A stretch of 34,937 nt of DNA, from assembly GCA_011773845.1 (NCBI GenBank), contig WVWV01000125.1, forward strand, positions 33,425-68,361, in the 5' to 3' direction. The notes beneath the pieces are model-generated. The model made no database searches, was not told the origin of the DNA, and saw only the letters and a list, made by a program, of their open reading frames with translations. This document shows, in pieces, positions 1 through 7,804 of the stretch (positions are counted from its first letter, which is position 1; each line of letters starts with the position of its first letter). Source of the stretch: Lysobacterales bacterium. GTDB lineage: Bacteria > Pseudomonadota > Gammaproteobacteria > Xanthomonadales > SZUA-36. Both the position numbers and the translations under genes were made by a program.

Positions 1-46
1 CTCCAAGTTGCTCGCGCGCGGAAATTGCCCGGCGGGCGGGGGGGGG

Positions 47-1621
47 TTATGCGGGAAATGAACTCAGGATGCCGGCATAACGCGGATGGTCACGGATGCT
101 GTCCAGGTCGGAGTCGTGTTCCAGCCATTCGCGACTGATGTTGCCGACTTTGATCAGGCAGTTCTCGAGGCACTCGACGGCGCGATCCGACTGTCCCTCG
201 AGGGCGTAGAAACAGGCCGCGTTGTACTGGATGATGGAATCCAGCGGCGCATTGCGAACCGAGGTTTCCATCCACTGCTCCGCTTCCTCGCGCTCACCGA
301 GGCGCAACAGCGCAAACGCGCCGAGGTTCAGGGCACGGTTGTCGTCGGGGTTGACGTCCAGCACCGCGCGAATGCGCTCGATGCCCTGGCGGGTGACCTC
401 GATGGCCTTGTCCTCCCGGCCCAGGCTGACGTGCAACTGGGCCTGGAGCACCACGCTCTGGTAGTCGTCCGGACGCACCTTGGAAGCATGCTGGAACAGC
501 CTAAGAGCGCGTTCCAGATCGCCCTCGTGCACCTTTGCGCGACCGAAGAAATACCAGGCTTCGTAGTTCTTCGCATCCAGCTCGATGGCCTTTTCGAACT
601 CCTGTTCCGCCTCAGCATACTCGTGGCTCATGCAGTGCGCGATGCCGGCTGAAACATGCGATTCGGCCAGATTCGGCTCCAGTTCCAGTGCCTTGGCGCT
701 GGTCAGCCGGGCCTGGTCGCGATTGACTTCGTTGGCGTTGAAGTACATGTATTCGAAACCATAGGTGTAGGCCAGCCCGGCCCAGGCCCGCCCGAAACCC
801 GGATCGACCTCGATGGCGCGGTTGAACATCTGCCGTGCGTAGACGTTGTCCTGCATGCTGTGGCGGCCGAAATAACTGAGCCCGCGGAGGAAAAAGTCGT
901 AGGCCCGCGGATCCACCGCCTTGCGGGTGAAGGTATGCTCGCGCTTGAGCGTGACGCTGAGCGAGTTGGCGACCAGGTCGGCGATCTCCTCCTGAATTTC
1001 GAAAATGTCTTCCAGCTTGCGATCGAACTGGCGTGACCACAGGTGGTAGCCGTCGGCTGTCTTGACCAACTGGACCGTGATGCGCAGGCGATCGCCGGCC
1101 TTGCGCACGCCGCCCTCCAGGACGGTCTGCACCTTCAGTTTGCGCCCGATTTCCGTGATGTCGGCTTGTTTGCTGCCAAACTGAAACGACGCCATGCGGG
1201 AGGCCACCCGCAGGTTGGCCACCTTGCACAGGGCATTGAGGATCTCTTCCGCGATGCCCTCGCAGAAGTAAGCCTGGTCCTGTTGTTCACTCATGTCGCC
1301 GAACGGCAGAACCGCAATGGAAGGGGCAGGGTCTTCTGCTGTGTCCTCAGGGTTGTGAGCGCGCGCCGGCGCGGCCGAATCCCTCCGAATTCCCTCGGGC
1401 GTGACCTCGTACGCCCAGGCCAGCACCAATGCGATCGGGAAGCCGAGCCCGATGATGACGATCAGCAGCGAGAGCGCCCACGGAGGCAGGGTCAGGGCCT
1501 CGAACGTGACCTCGCCGACCTGCATGACGATCCACGCCACGATGACGTACGCGATGGCTACCCTGATGACTTTGCGGTCGCGGAGCTGCAACCAGAAATC
1601 CTTCATGCTATGTCCGTTCAT
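47..1621 (-). CDS. Membrane-anchored TolB-like / TPR repeat protein
   Basis: A 524-residue protein. Near the N-terminus are two hydrophobic segments (about residues 18-38 and 46-70). A TolB-N-like alpha/beta domain follows (about 100-225, starting at SIAVLPFGDMS and including the VLEGGVRK and YHLWSRQFDR blocks), then a C-terminal half of TPR-like helix pairs (about 240-515; A-G-Y-F type repeats such as AWYFFGRAKVHEGD). The TolB-like plus TPR arrangement is usually found behind a DNA-binding or adenylate-cyclase domain; here it sits behind a membrane anchor only, so a scaffold or signalling role is inferred, not shown. The first ATG (1621) has no clear ribosome site. The in-frame ATG at 1606 has GGA six bases upstream and is a plausible true start. 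It is divergent from the nucleotidyltransferase gene. Confidence 0.75.
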   Translation of the reverse strand: MNGHSMKDFWLQLRDRKVIRVAIAYVIVAWIVMQVGEVTFEALTLPPWALSLLIVIIGLGFPIALVLAWAYEVTPEGIRRDSAAPARAHNPEDTAEDPAPSIAVLPFGDMSEQQDQAYFCEGIAEEILNALCKVANLRVASRMASFQFGSKQADITEIGRKLKVQTVLEGGVRKAGDRLRITVQLVKTADGYHLWSRQFDRKLEDIFEIQEEIADLVANSLSVTLKREHTFTRKAVDPRAYDFFLRGLSYFGRHSMQDNVYARQMFNRAIEVDPGFGRAWAGLAYTYGFEYMYFNANEVNRDQARLTSAKALELEPNLAESHVSAGIAHCMSHEYAEAEQEFEKAIELDAKNYEAWYFFGRAKVHEGDLERALRLFQHASKVRPDDYQSVVLQAQLHVSLGREDKAIEVTRQGIERIRAVLDVNPDDNRALNLGAFALLRLGEREEAEQWMETSVRNAPLDSIIQYNAACFYALEGQSDRAVECLENCLIKVGNISREWLEHDSDLDSIRDHPRYAGILSSFPA

Positions 1622-1682
1622 GGGTCGAATGGCGGGCGCGCCAAAACCGCCGCCTGAACGTGCATAATAAGCAGGTCGCGAT

Positions 1683-2774
1683 GTGCTGTCAGTCGCCTAT
1701 AGCACTGCAATTGATCCAGATCCTCACATGAATCCTGCGGACCATCATAAACAAACCGCCATGCAGCGACATGAGTCAAAAGACCCATTAGCACACGCGC
1801 CCCCTTCCGGTGTGGAAGCGGGCGCCGCCTACCCCCACCGCCTGGATGCCGTGGTGCTGGCGGGCACCCACCGCAATCCGCGGCGGCTGATCGAGGGCCG
1901 CAACAAGGCGTTCCTGGAAATCGACGACCGGCCGCTGGTGCGGCACGTGGTCGATGCGCTACTCGCGGCTCGGACCATCGGGGAAATTTTCGTGGTCGGC
2001 CCGGTTGCGCAGCTGGGCCTGGCGCTGCGCGGGGTGCCCTCGCGGGTGCGCATGGTGCAGCAGGAGGGCAAGATGCTGACGAACACCTGGGCCGGCATCT
2101 ATGCCGCCGAGGGGCGTCGCCGGCAGCAGGGTGTCACCGGGGTCCGTGACCGGCCGCTGCTGATCATCTCGAGTGACCTGCCACTGATCTCGCCGCGGGC
2201 CGTGGACGATTTCGTGGTGCGGTGCGCGGCAGAGGACCGTGCCGCCCGGGAACCCTTCGCGATGATGGTCGGGGTGGTGGACGAACCGGGGGTGAAGCCT
2301 TTTTATCCCGGCGACGGCAAGGAGGGTATCGTCCGGCCCTTCGTGGAACTGAACTTCGGCCGCCTGCGCCTGGCCAATATCTACGTGGCCCGACCCCGAC
2401 ACCTGTCGCACCAGGAATTCCTGCAAACCGGTTTCTCCTACCGCAAGGCCAAGGATTGGCGCAACGTGCTCTCGCTGGCCATGAGCCTGTTCCGGCAGCC
2501 CGGCGGATGGCAGGCGGCCTGGCTGACCCTGCGCCTGCAACTGACGCTGTGGTCGCGACGCTGCAATCGCAGACTCTATGCATGGTTGCGCGAGGGCAAC
2601 ACGCGCGAGCGTATCGAGCGTGGCACCGGGGTGGTTCTGGGTGGCCGAATTCGCATCGTGACCACGCCCTTCGGCGGCTTCAGCCTGGACGTGGATGATC
2701 CGGAGGATTACCGCGTGCTGCAGGCGCGTTTCGACGACTGGATTGCCATTCACGACGCCACGCCGCCGCGCTGA
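1683..2774 (+). CDS. MobA-like nucleotidyltransferase family protein
   Basis: A protein of up to 363 residues with the nucleotidyltransferase (GT-A/Rossmann-like) fold of MobA, MocA and sugar-phosphate nucleotidylyltransferases. The N-terminal signature begins near residue 56 (AVVLAGTHRNPRR) with a conserved-type lysine at about residue 75 (NKAFLEI), and a metal-site type aspartate lies in IISSDLPLISP. The C-terminal third (PGGWQAAWLTLRLQL onward) is not part of a standard MobA domain, and LDVDDPEDY resembles the nucleotidyltransferase end motif. Substrate unknown. The longest frame starts at GTG 1683; in-frame ATGs at 1728 and 1761 are alternatives, because the first 50 residues look poorly conserved and low complexity. 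Convergent with dctM across a hairpin. Confidence 0.7.
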   Translation: MLSVAYSTAIDPDPHMNPADHHKQTAMQRHESKDPLAHAPPSGVEAGAAYPHRLDAVVLAGTHRNPRRLIEGRNKAFLEIDDRPLVRHVVDALLAARTIGEIFVVGPVAQLGLALRGVPSRVRMVQQEGKMLTNTWAGIYAAEGRRRQQGVTGVRDRPLLIISSDLPLISPRAVDDFVVRCAAEDRAAREPFAMMVGVVDEPGVKPFYPGDGKEGIVRPFVELNFGRLRLANIYVARPRHLSHQEFLQTGFSYRKAKDWRNVLSLAMSLFRQPGGWQAAWLTLRLQLTLWSRRCNRRLYAWLREGNTRERIERGTGVVLGGRIRIVTTPFGGFSLDVDDPEDYRVLQARFDDWIAIHDATPPR

Positions 2775-2786
2775 TCCGGCGGGACC

Positions 2787-2804
2787 GGGCCGGAAATCCG
2801 GCCC
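2787..2804. terminator. Hairpin between convergent genes
   Basis: A perfect 7-bp inverted repeat (GGGCCGG / CCGGCCC) with a four-base AAAT loop lies between the stop codons of the nucleotidyltransferase gene and dctM. The right arm touches the dctM stop codon. It could terminate transcripts from both sides. There is no U-tract on either strand, so it is not a canonical intrinsic terminator. Confidence 0.45.
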
Positions 2805-4066
2805 TAGCGCCCCGCGATCAGCGCCAGGGAGAGCTGCGGCCAGAAGGCGATGATTCCCACCGAGATCAGCAGGAACAGGAACCACGGCAGGGTGGCCACG
2901 TACAGGCGGGTGATGGAGCGCTCGAAGCGGTAGCTGGCGATGAACAGGTTCAGCCCGACGGGCGGCGTGATGTAGCCGAGCTGCATGGTGGCCAGGAACA
3001 CGATGCCCAGATGCACCGGGTCGATGCCGAACTGCGTGGCGATCGGCAGAATCAGCGGCACCACCAGCACGATGGCCGAGAAGATGTCGAGCACCGCACC
3101 CAGGATCAGCAGGAACACCAGCAGCAACACCATGAAACCGAATGGGCTGGCGACGTAGCCGCTGATCCAGCCCAGCAGCTTCTGCGGCACGCCCGCGTCG
3201 ATCATGTAATTGGTCGAGGCCAGCGACACGCCGAGAATGATCAGGATGCCGCCCACCAGCACCATGGACTCCCGCATGATGCGCGGAATTTCCCGCCAGG
3301 CGACCTCCTTGAGGATCAGGACGTCAATCACCAGCACGTAGAGCGCGGTCACCGCGGCCGCTTCCGAAATCGCAAAATAGCCGCTGTAGATGCCGCCCAG
3401 AACGACGATCGGGAGCGGGATCTCCCAGGCTGCCGCGCGGGTCGCCGCGGCGACCTCGGCCCAGGAGAAATCACCGATCGGCACCCGGATGGCGCGATTC
3501 TTCCACACGCTGTAGGCGGACAGCACCAGGAGCATCAGGAAGCCGGGCAGAATGCCGGCCAGGAACAGGTCCTCGATGGAGATTTCGGCAACCACGCCGT
3601 ACAGGATCAGCGGCAGGGACGGCGCGAACAGAAGCCCCAGGCTGCCGGCCGAGGTGACCAGGCCAAGGTTGAACCGTTCCGGATAGCCTGCCTCATTGAG
3701 GGCGGGAAACAGCAAGGCGCCCAGCGCGATGATGGTGACCCCGGAGGCGCCGGTGAAGGCAGTAAAGAACGCACAGGCGACCAGCGAGACGATGGCGAGC
3801 CCGGCCGGCATCCAGCCGAGCAGGGCGCGGGTCAGGCGCACCAGGCGGTGCGGAGCGTTGCTTTCGCTCAGCAGGTAGCCGGCGAAGGTGAACAGCGGGA
3901 TGGCGAGCAGGATGGGCATCTCGGCGATGCCGAAAAACTCGATGGCGATGACCTGCAGATCGATGCCGGATTTCCAGAACCCCCACAGGGCGCTGGCGGC
4001 GATGATGGCGAACAGCGGTGCGCCCAGCAACGCCAGCAGGATGAGTCCCGGAGCGAGCAGCATCAT
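2804..4066 (-). CDS. dctM: TRAP transporter large permease DctM
   Basis: A 420-residue, highly hydrophobic protein with about a dozen membrane segments, matching the usual DctM size (about 425). It is the transport subunit of a tripartite ATP-independent periplasmic transporter, using an ion gradient (commonly Na+) to import organic acids in the inner membrane. Typical blocks are visible, such as IPLFTFAGYLL near residue 60, FTGASGVTIIALGALLFPAL near 110, and the C-terminal LGIVFLATMQLGYITPPVGLNLF. The ATG at 4066 overlaps the dctQ stop (ATGA), which fixes the start; the longer upstream reading merely runs antiphase through dctQ. Last gene of the T-component/dctP/dctQ/dctM operon. Substrate cannot be told from sequence. 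Confidence 0.93.
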   Translation of the reverse strand: MMLLAPGLILLALLGAPLFAIIAASALWGFWKSGIDLQVIAIEFFGIAEMPILLAIPLFTFAGYLLSESNAPHRLVRLTRALLGWMPAGLAIVSLVACAFFTAFTGASGVTIIALGALLFPALNEAGYPERFNLGLVTSAGSLGLLFAPSLPLILYGVVAEISIEDLFLAGILPGFLMLLVLSAYSVWKNRAIRVPIGDFSWAEVAAATRAAAWEIPLPIVVLGGIYSGYFAISEAAAVTALYVLVIDVLILKEVAWREIPRIMRESMVLVGGILIILGVSLASTNYMIDAGVPQKLLGWISGYVASPFGFMVLLLVFLLILGAVLDIFSAIVLVVPLILPIATQFGIDPVHLGIVFLATMQLGYITPPVGLNLFIASYRFERSITRLYVATLPWFLFLLISVGIIAFWPQLSLALIAGR

Positions 4067-4572
4067 GCCACCCCCTCCTGGCGCCACATGCCCGCCGCGC
4101 CGCGTGCCGCAAAAATGGCGTAGCGCAGCGCGATCAGGGCGAAACCCACCGGCAGGATCAGCTGTGGGATCCAGGCCGGCACCGCGCCCAGCAGGGTATC
4201 GCCGAACGCGATCGAGTCGCGCACGAACACCATGCTGTACCAGGCAATCAGGCCACACATTCCGGCCGTGAATCCGTGGATCGCCAGCTTTGTCCAGGCC
4301 AGCGCGGCCGGGGGCAAAAAGCGGTCCAGCACGTTGATCGAGATATGCTTGTCGGTGCGGCTGGCGGCCACCGCGCCGGCCACGGCCAGCCACAGAACCA
4401 GCAGGCGCAGGGCCTCGTCGATCCAGAAAAAGCCCACGTCGAAGACATTGCGCAGCAGAATCTGGCCGCCCGCCAGCAGGATCATTGCACCCAGCAGCAG
4501 CACGAGGAAACCGTCTTCGAGCGCCTTGCTGGCCCGGTCGAGCCAGCCCAGCATGGCCAGCAGCTGCCTCAT
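4063..4572 (-). CDS. dctQ: TRAP transporter small permease DctQ
   Basis: A 169-residue membrane protein with four predicted hydrophobic segments, the standard layout for the small TRAP subunit that scaffolds the large permease. The N-terminal amphipathic stretch with KALEDGFLVLLLGAM leading into membrane helix 1, and the DEALRLLVLWLAVAGA block in helix 2, are family-like. Its ATG (4570-4572) overlaps the dctP stop (4569-4571), and its stop overlaps the dctM start, so the three genes are translationally coupled. Confidence 0.9.
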   Translation of the reverse strand: MRQLLAMLGWLDRASKALEDGFLVLLLGAMILLAGGQILLRNVFDVGFFWIDEALRLLVLWLAVAGAVAASRTDKHISINVLDRFLPPAALAWTKLAIHGFTAGMCGLIAWYSMVFVRDSIAFGDTLLGAVPAWIPQLILPVGFALIALRYAIFAARGAAGMWRQEGVA

Positions 4573-5597
4573 TGGCCGAGCTGGGCGCGGTAGTCGGCCA
4601 GCAGATCCAGCATTTCCCGCATGAGGCCGGAATCCACGGCGCCCTGGCGGACCTGCTCCCGGTTGGAGGCGAACACCACCTCGCGCCAGCGCGCGACCTC
4701 CTCGCGGTCAGGCTCGATCAGCTGCAGCCCGCTGCCCTGCAACGCTCGCAGGGACGATTCGTTGTCCGCGTTGCTCTTGCCGTCCAGGCTCGAATAAATG
4801 CGTTCCATGACCTCCCGCACCAGCGCCTGGTCCGCGGGCGAGAGGCGGGAAAACGGACGGCGGTCGATCAGCAGCGTGCCGTACACATAGGCCAGCGGCA
4901 GGTTGGAGATGTACCTGAGCTTGGTGTGCCACTGCAGCACCAGCGCTCCCACGGGCGAGATGCTGGCGCTGTCCAGCAGGCCGGTCTGCAGGCCGGTGAG
5001 CACATCGGTCAGGGGCATGGTCACCGGCGAGATCCCGAGCGACTTGAATGCGGCGTAGGCCACGGTGTCGCCTTCCTGCACCCAGGTCTTCTCACCCTCC
5101 ATGTCCGCCAGCGTGCGTACCGGCTCCTGCGACATCAGGTAACCGAACCCGGCTCCGGTAAATCCGAAATTGACGAAGCCCCGGTCCTCCAGCCGTTGGC
5201 GGATTTTCGGGTCCAGGTGCGCGCGTACGTACATCACCTCGTTGAAGTTGTTGAACACCATGGGCATGGAATACAGCTGCGCGGAGGGGTCGAAATGGTG
5301 AATCGTGCCGGACGTGAACGTGCCGCCATGCACCTGGCCGATGCGCATTTTGCGGCGCACCTGGTTGTCGTTGCCCTGCACGCCGCCACCATAGAACTTG
5401 AAACTCACCCGGCCCTCGCTGCGTTGCTCGATCTCCCCGGCCCCGGCGCGCATGGCCACCATCCAGTCGGAGCCCTCCGGCGCCAGGGTGGCAATCTTGA
5501 GTTCCTGGGCTGCCAGGGGGCCCGCCTGCCAGGCGGCGGCCGCCAGCAGCATCAGCAACATTCTCGGGGACGTTCGCAACATTCTTCTCCTGCCCAT
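4569..5597 (-). CDS. dctP: TRAP transporter substrate-binding protein DctP
   Basis: A 342-residue periplasmic solute-binding protein of the DctP family. An N-terminal signal peptide (basic GRRRMLRTSPR, hydrophobic LLMLLAAAAW, likely cleavage near LAAQ-EL about residue 31) precedes LKIATLAPEGSDW, a typical DctP opening. The body contains the family blocks YGGGVQGNDNQVRRKMRIGQVHGG (shown here as YGGGVQGND plus the following RRKMR) and PLTDVLTGLQTGLLDSASISP, the region that shapes the carboxylate pocket. Its ATG overlaps the stop of the upstream T-component gene by one base (TGATG). The ligand is probably an organic anion, but this is inference from family only. Confidence 0.92.
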   Translation of the reverse strand: MGRRRMLRTSPRMLLMLLAAAAWQAGPLAAQELKIATLAPEGSDWMVAMRAGAGEIEQRSEGRVSFKFYGGGVQGNDNQVRRKMRIGQVHGGTFTSGTIHHFDPSAQLYSMPMVFNNFNEVMYVRAHLDPKIRQRLEDRGFVNFGFTGAGFGYLMSQEPVRTLADMEGEKTWVQEGDTVAYAAFKSLGISPVTMPLTDVLTGLQTGLLDSASISPVGALVLQWHTKLRYISNLPLAYVYGTLLIDRRPFSRLSPADQALVREVMERIYSSLDGKSNADNESSLRALQGSGLQLIEPDREEVARWREVVFASNREQVRQGAVDSGLMREMLDLLADYRAQLGQ

Positions 5598-6460
5598 CAG
5601 AAATAGTCGTCGGCGGATTCCAGCAGTTCCATGGCGCTGCGTTGCGCCAGGGTGTTGAACAGGGTGAGCCCCGGACGGCGCGGGTCCGCCGCCAGTACCT
5701 CCTCCAGCAAACGGTCGTGCAGTTCGCGATCGTACAGCCCGCGGGCATAGTAGCGGGCGAAATCGACCTTGATGCCCAGGTCTGCGTCTCCGGACAACTC
5801 GATGGCCCGTTCGTAATGCGCGCGACCCAGATCGAACTTTCCACCCAGCGCCGGTGGCCGCAGCGTATTCATGATGCCGAGGTAATGCTCCACCTTGCTG
5901 GGCTGGTACTCGGCATCGAGGGCTCGCACCCGCAGCAGCGCGGCCTCCGCCTGGGGCAGGTCTGCCAGCGCCGCCCAGTCATCGCGATGGGCCTGGATGT
6001 ATGCCAGCCAGGACAGGCCCAGGGTGAACATCGCAGGGGCATCGCGCGGGCCCAGCGTGGCCAGCTGCGAGGTGTACGCATCGTAGTTCAGGTCCCAGAG
6101 CCCGCAGCCCCGGTCATTGCTGGCGCAGATGGCCTGCTGGGCATAGTTCAGCGAACGCGCGGTCAGGCGCTTGGCGCGCGCCGGGTCGTCCACGAAAATG
6201 ATGCCGTAGGCCGCGTAGAGCTCGGCCGCCGCGCGCAGCATGCTGACGTTGTCCTTGGAGCCCTCCACGAAACTGTCTACCATCAACAGGTAGGCGGGAG
6301 CGCCGTCGCGTACTGTCTCCGGGTCATCCTGGTTGAGGATTGCGGCATTCAGGTTATCGGCCAGGCCACTGGTGGCCGTGGTGAGCAACGACGCACAGCC
6401 GGTCAGGGCTGAAATCACCAGCGCTGCCAGAATCCCGTGCACTGCTTTCCGCATGTTCAT
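5597..6460 (-). CDS. TRAP-associated T-component lipoprotein (TatT family)
   Basis: A 287-residue protein. It begins with a lipoprotein signal (MNMRKAVHG, hydrophobic ILAALVISAL, lipobox LTGC with Cys at residue 22), followed by an all-helical TPR-like body. Sequence character and position directly upstream of dctP match the T component (TatT, PF16811 type) known from Treponema Tp0956, a trimeric protein that binds the DctP subunit in the periplasm. The ATG at 6460 is chosen because the signal peptide begins there; an upstream in-frame ATG at 6544 would put 28 unsuitable residues before it. First gene of the TRAP operon, about 38 bases downstream of a good -10 element. Confidence 0.85.
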   Translation of the reverse strand: MNMRKAVHGILAALVISALTGCASLLTTATSGLADNLNAAILNQDDPETVRDGAPAYLLMVDSFVEGSKDNVSMLRAAAELYAAYGIIFVDDPARAKRLTARSLNYAQQAICASNDRGCGLWDLNYDAYTSQLATLGPRDAPAMFTLGLSWLAYIQAHRDDWAALADLPQAEAALLRVRALDAEYQPSKVEHYLGIMNTLRPPALGGKFDLGRAHYERAIELSGDADLGIKVDFARYYARGLYDRELHDRLLEEVLAADPRRPGLTLFNTLAQRSAMELLESADDYF

Positions 6461-6485
6461 CTTGCCCTGGCGAGTCCTGCTGGCG

Positions 6486-6514
6486 GTCACAAGGCGAATT
6501 ATAGCCTGTACAAT
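6486..6514 (+). promoter_or_regulatory. Candidate sigma-70-type promoter for gcdH
   Basis: GTCACA (6486-6491, four of six matches to the -35 consensus) and TACAAT (6509-6514) are separated by 17 bases and lie about 78 bases upstream of the gcdH start. Overlaps the divergent TRAP -10 element, so the two transcription units may compete or share a regulator. Confidence 0.45.
6498..6503 (-). promoter_or_regulatory. Candidate -10 element for the TRAP operon
   Basis: A perfect TATAAT on the minus strand, 37 bases before the ATG of the T-component gene. No good -35 box is seen at 16-18 bases, so activator dependence or a weak -35 is possible. It is interleaved with the opposite-strand gcdH promoter. 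Confidence 0.45.
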
Positions 6515-6591
6515 TGCGCCACATTGTCTCGCCAGGGCCGCCACGCGGCCTGCCGGCGGGCCGCGAACTCCGTCAAGCTCAAGGGTGCGTG

Positions 6592-7755
6592 ATGAAGAGA
6601 CTGAATGCGCTGGACCTGTTCGACATCCGCTCGCAATTGTCCGATGAGGAAGCCATGGTGCAGGACACCGTGGGCCGGTTCGTGGACGAGAAAGTCGTCC
6701 CCATCATCGCCGAGTGTTTCGAGCATTCGCGGTTTCCCGCTGAACTGGTACCGGACATCGCCGGGCTCGGGCTGCTGGGCAGCTCCCTGCAGGGCTACGA
6801 TTGCGCCGGGCTGAACAGCGCGTGCTATGGCCTGATCTGTCAGGAACTGGAACGCGGCGACAGCGGCCTGCGCAGCTTCGTATCCGTGCAGAGCAGTCTG
6901 GTGATGTATCCGATCCACAGCTACGGGTCCGAGGAACAGAAGCAGCGTTGGTTGCCTGCGCTGGCGCGGGGCGAGGCCATCGGGTGTTTCGGTCTGACCG
7001 AACCCCACGGCGGTTCCGATCCGGCCAACATGAAAACGCATGCCCGGCGCGATGGCGACGACTGGATCCTCAACGGCGCCAAGATGTGGATCACCAACGG
7101 CACCATCGCCGACGTGGCGGTGGTGTGGGCCATGACCGAGGAGGGCGTGCGTGGCTTCCTGGTCGAGCAGGGCACACCCGGTTTCGAAGCGCCGGAGATC
7201 GAGCACAAGTTCTCGTTGCGGGCCTCCATCACCTCCTCCCTGTTCCTGGACAATGTGCGCGTGCCGGAGGAGCACGTGTTGCCCGGCGTGGTGGGCCTGA
7301 AAGGCCCGCTCAGCTGCCTGACCCAGGCGCGTTACGGCATCACCTGGGGTGCGATCGGCGCCGCGCAGGACTGTCTCGCCTCGTTGCTGGATTACACCGA
7401 GAGCCGCGAACTCTTCGGACGGCCCCTGAACCACAATCAGGCCATCCAGATCCGCCTGGCGGACGGGGCGCGCCGCATCACGGCCGCGCAACTGATGAGC
7501 CTGCACCTCGCCCGGCTCAAGGATGCCGGCCAGCTGCACCCGACGCAGGTCTCGCTGGCCAAGTGGAACAATGTGCGCATGGCGCTGGATATTGCCCGCG
7601 ACTGCCGGGACATGCTGGGGGGCAGCGGCATCAGCGTGGAGTATCCGCCAGTGCGGCACATGCTGAACCTGGAGAGCGTGATCACCTACGAGGGGACCGA
7701 GACCATTCACCAGCTGGTGGTGGGCAAGGAGTTGACCGGCGTCAACGCCTTGTGA
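6592..7755 (+). CDS. gcdH: Glutaryl-CoA dehydrogenase (acyl-CoA dehydrogenase family)
   Basis: A 387-residue FAD-dependent acyl-CoA dehydrogenase most like glutaryl-CoA dehydrogenase, which converts glutaryl-CoA to crotonyl-CoA and CO2 in lysine/tryptophan breakdown, passing electrons to ETF. Visible motifs: SVQSSLVMYPI near residue 105, CFGLTEPHGGSDP (FAD/substrate region near 140), GAKMWITNG near 165, RELFGRPL near 265, MLGGSGI near 344, and YEGTETIHQL with the catalytic base Glu367. Length matches the family (about 395). The ATG at 6592 has AAGGG six bases upstream. Upstream in-frame codons are not protein-like. No CoA-transferase or ETF gene is nearby. Confidence 0.9.
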   Translation: MKRLNALDLFDIRSQLSDEEAMVQDTVGRFVDEKVVPIIAECFEHSRFPAELVPDIAGLGLLGSSLQGYDCAGLNSACYGLICQELERGDSGLRSFVSVQSSLVMYPIHSYGSEEQKQRWLPALARGEAIGCFGLTEPHGGSDPANMKTHARRDGDDWILNGAKMWITNGTIADVAVVWAMTEEGVRGFLVEQGTPGFEAPEIEHKFSLRASITSSLFLDNVRVPEEHVLPGVVGLKGPLSCLTQARYGITWGAIGAAQDCLASLLDYTESRELFGRPLNHNQAIQIRLADGARRITAAQLMSLHLARLKDAGQLHPTQVSLAKWNNVRMALDIARDCRDMLGGSGISVEYPPVRHMLNLESVITYEGTETIHQLVVGKELTGVNAL

Positions 7756-7804
7756 CCCGCCGTTGCTGCCGAGCCACCGAAACGCGACGCAACTGGGGAG
7801 CACC

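Noticed and set aside
1-46. G-run at the left end as a repeat or attachment site
   Set aside because: Only a short G-rich stretch with no second copy or symmetrical partner visible.
3011-4123. Long plus-strand frame opposite dctM
   Set aside because: Gln/Glu/Asp/His-rich low-complexity translation typical of the antisense of a membrane-protein gene; dctM is clearly real.
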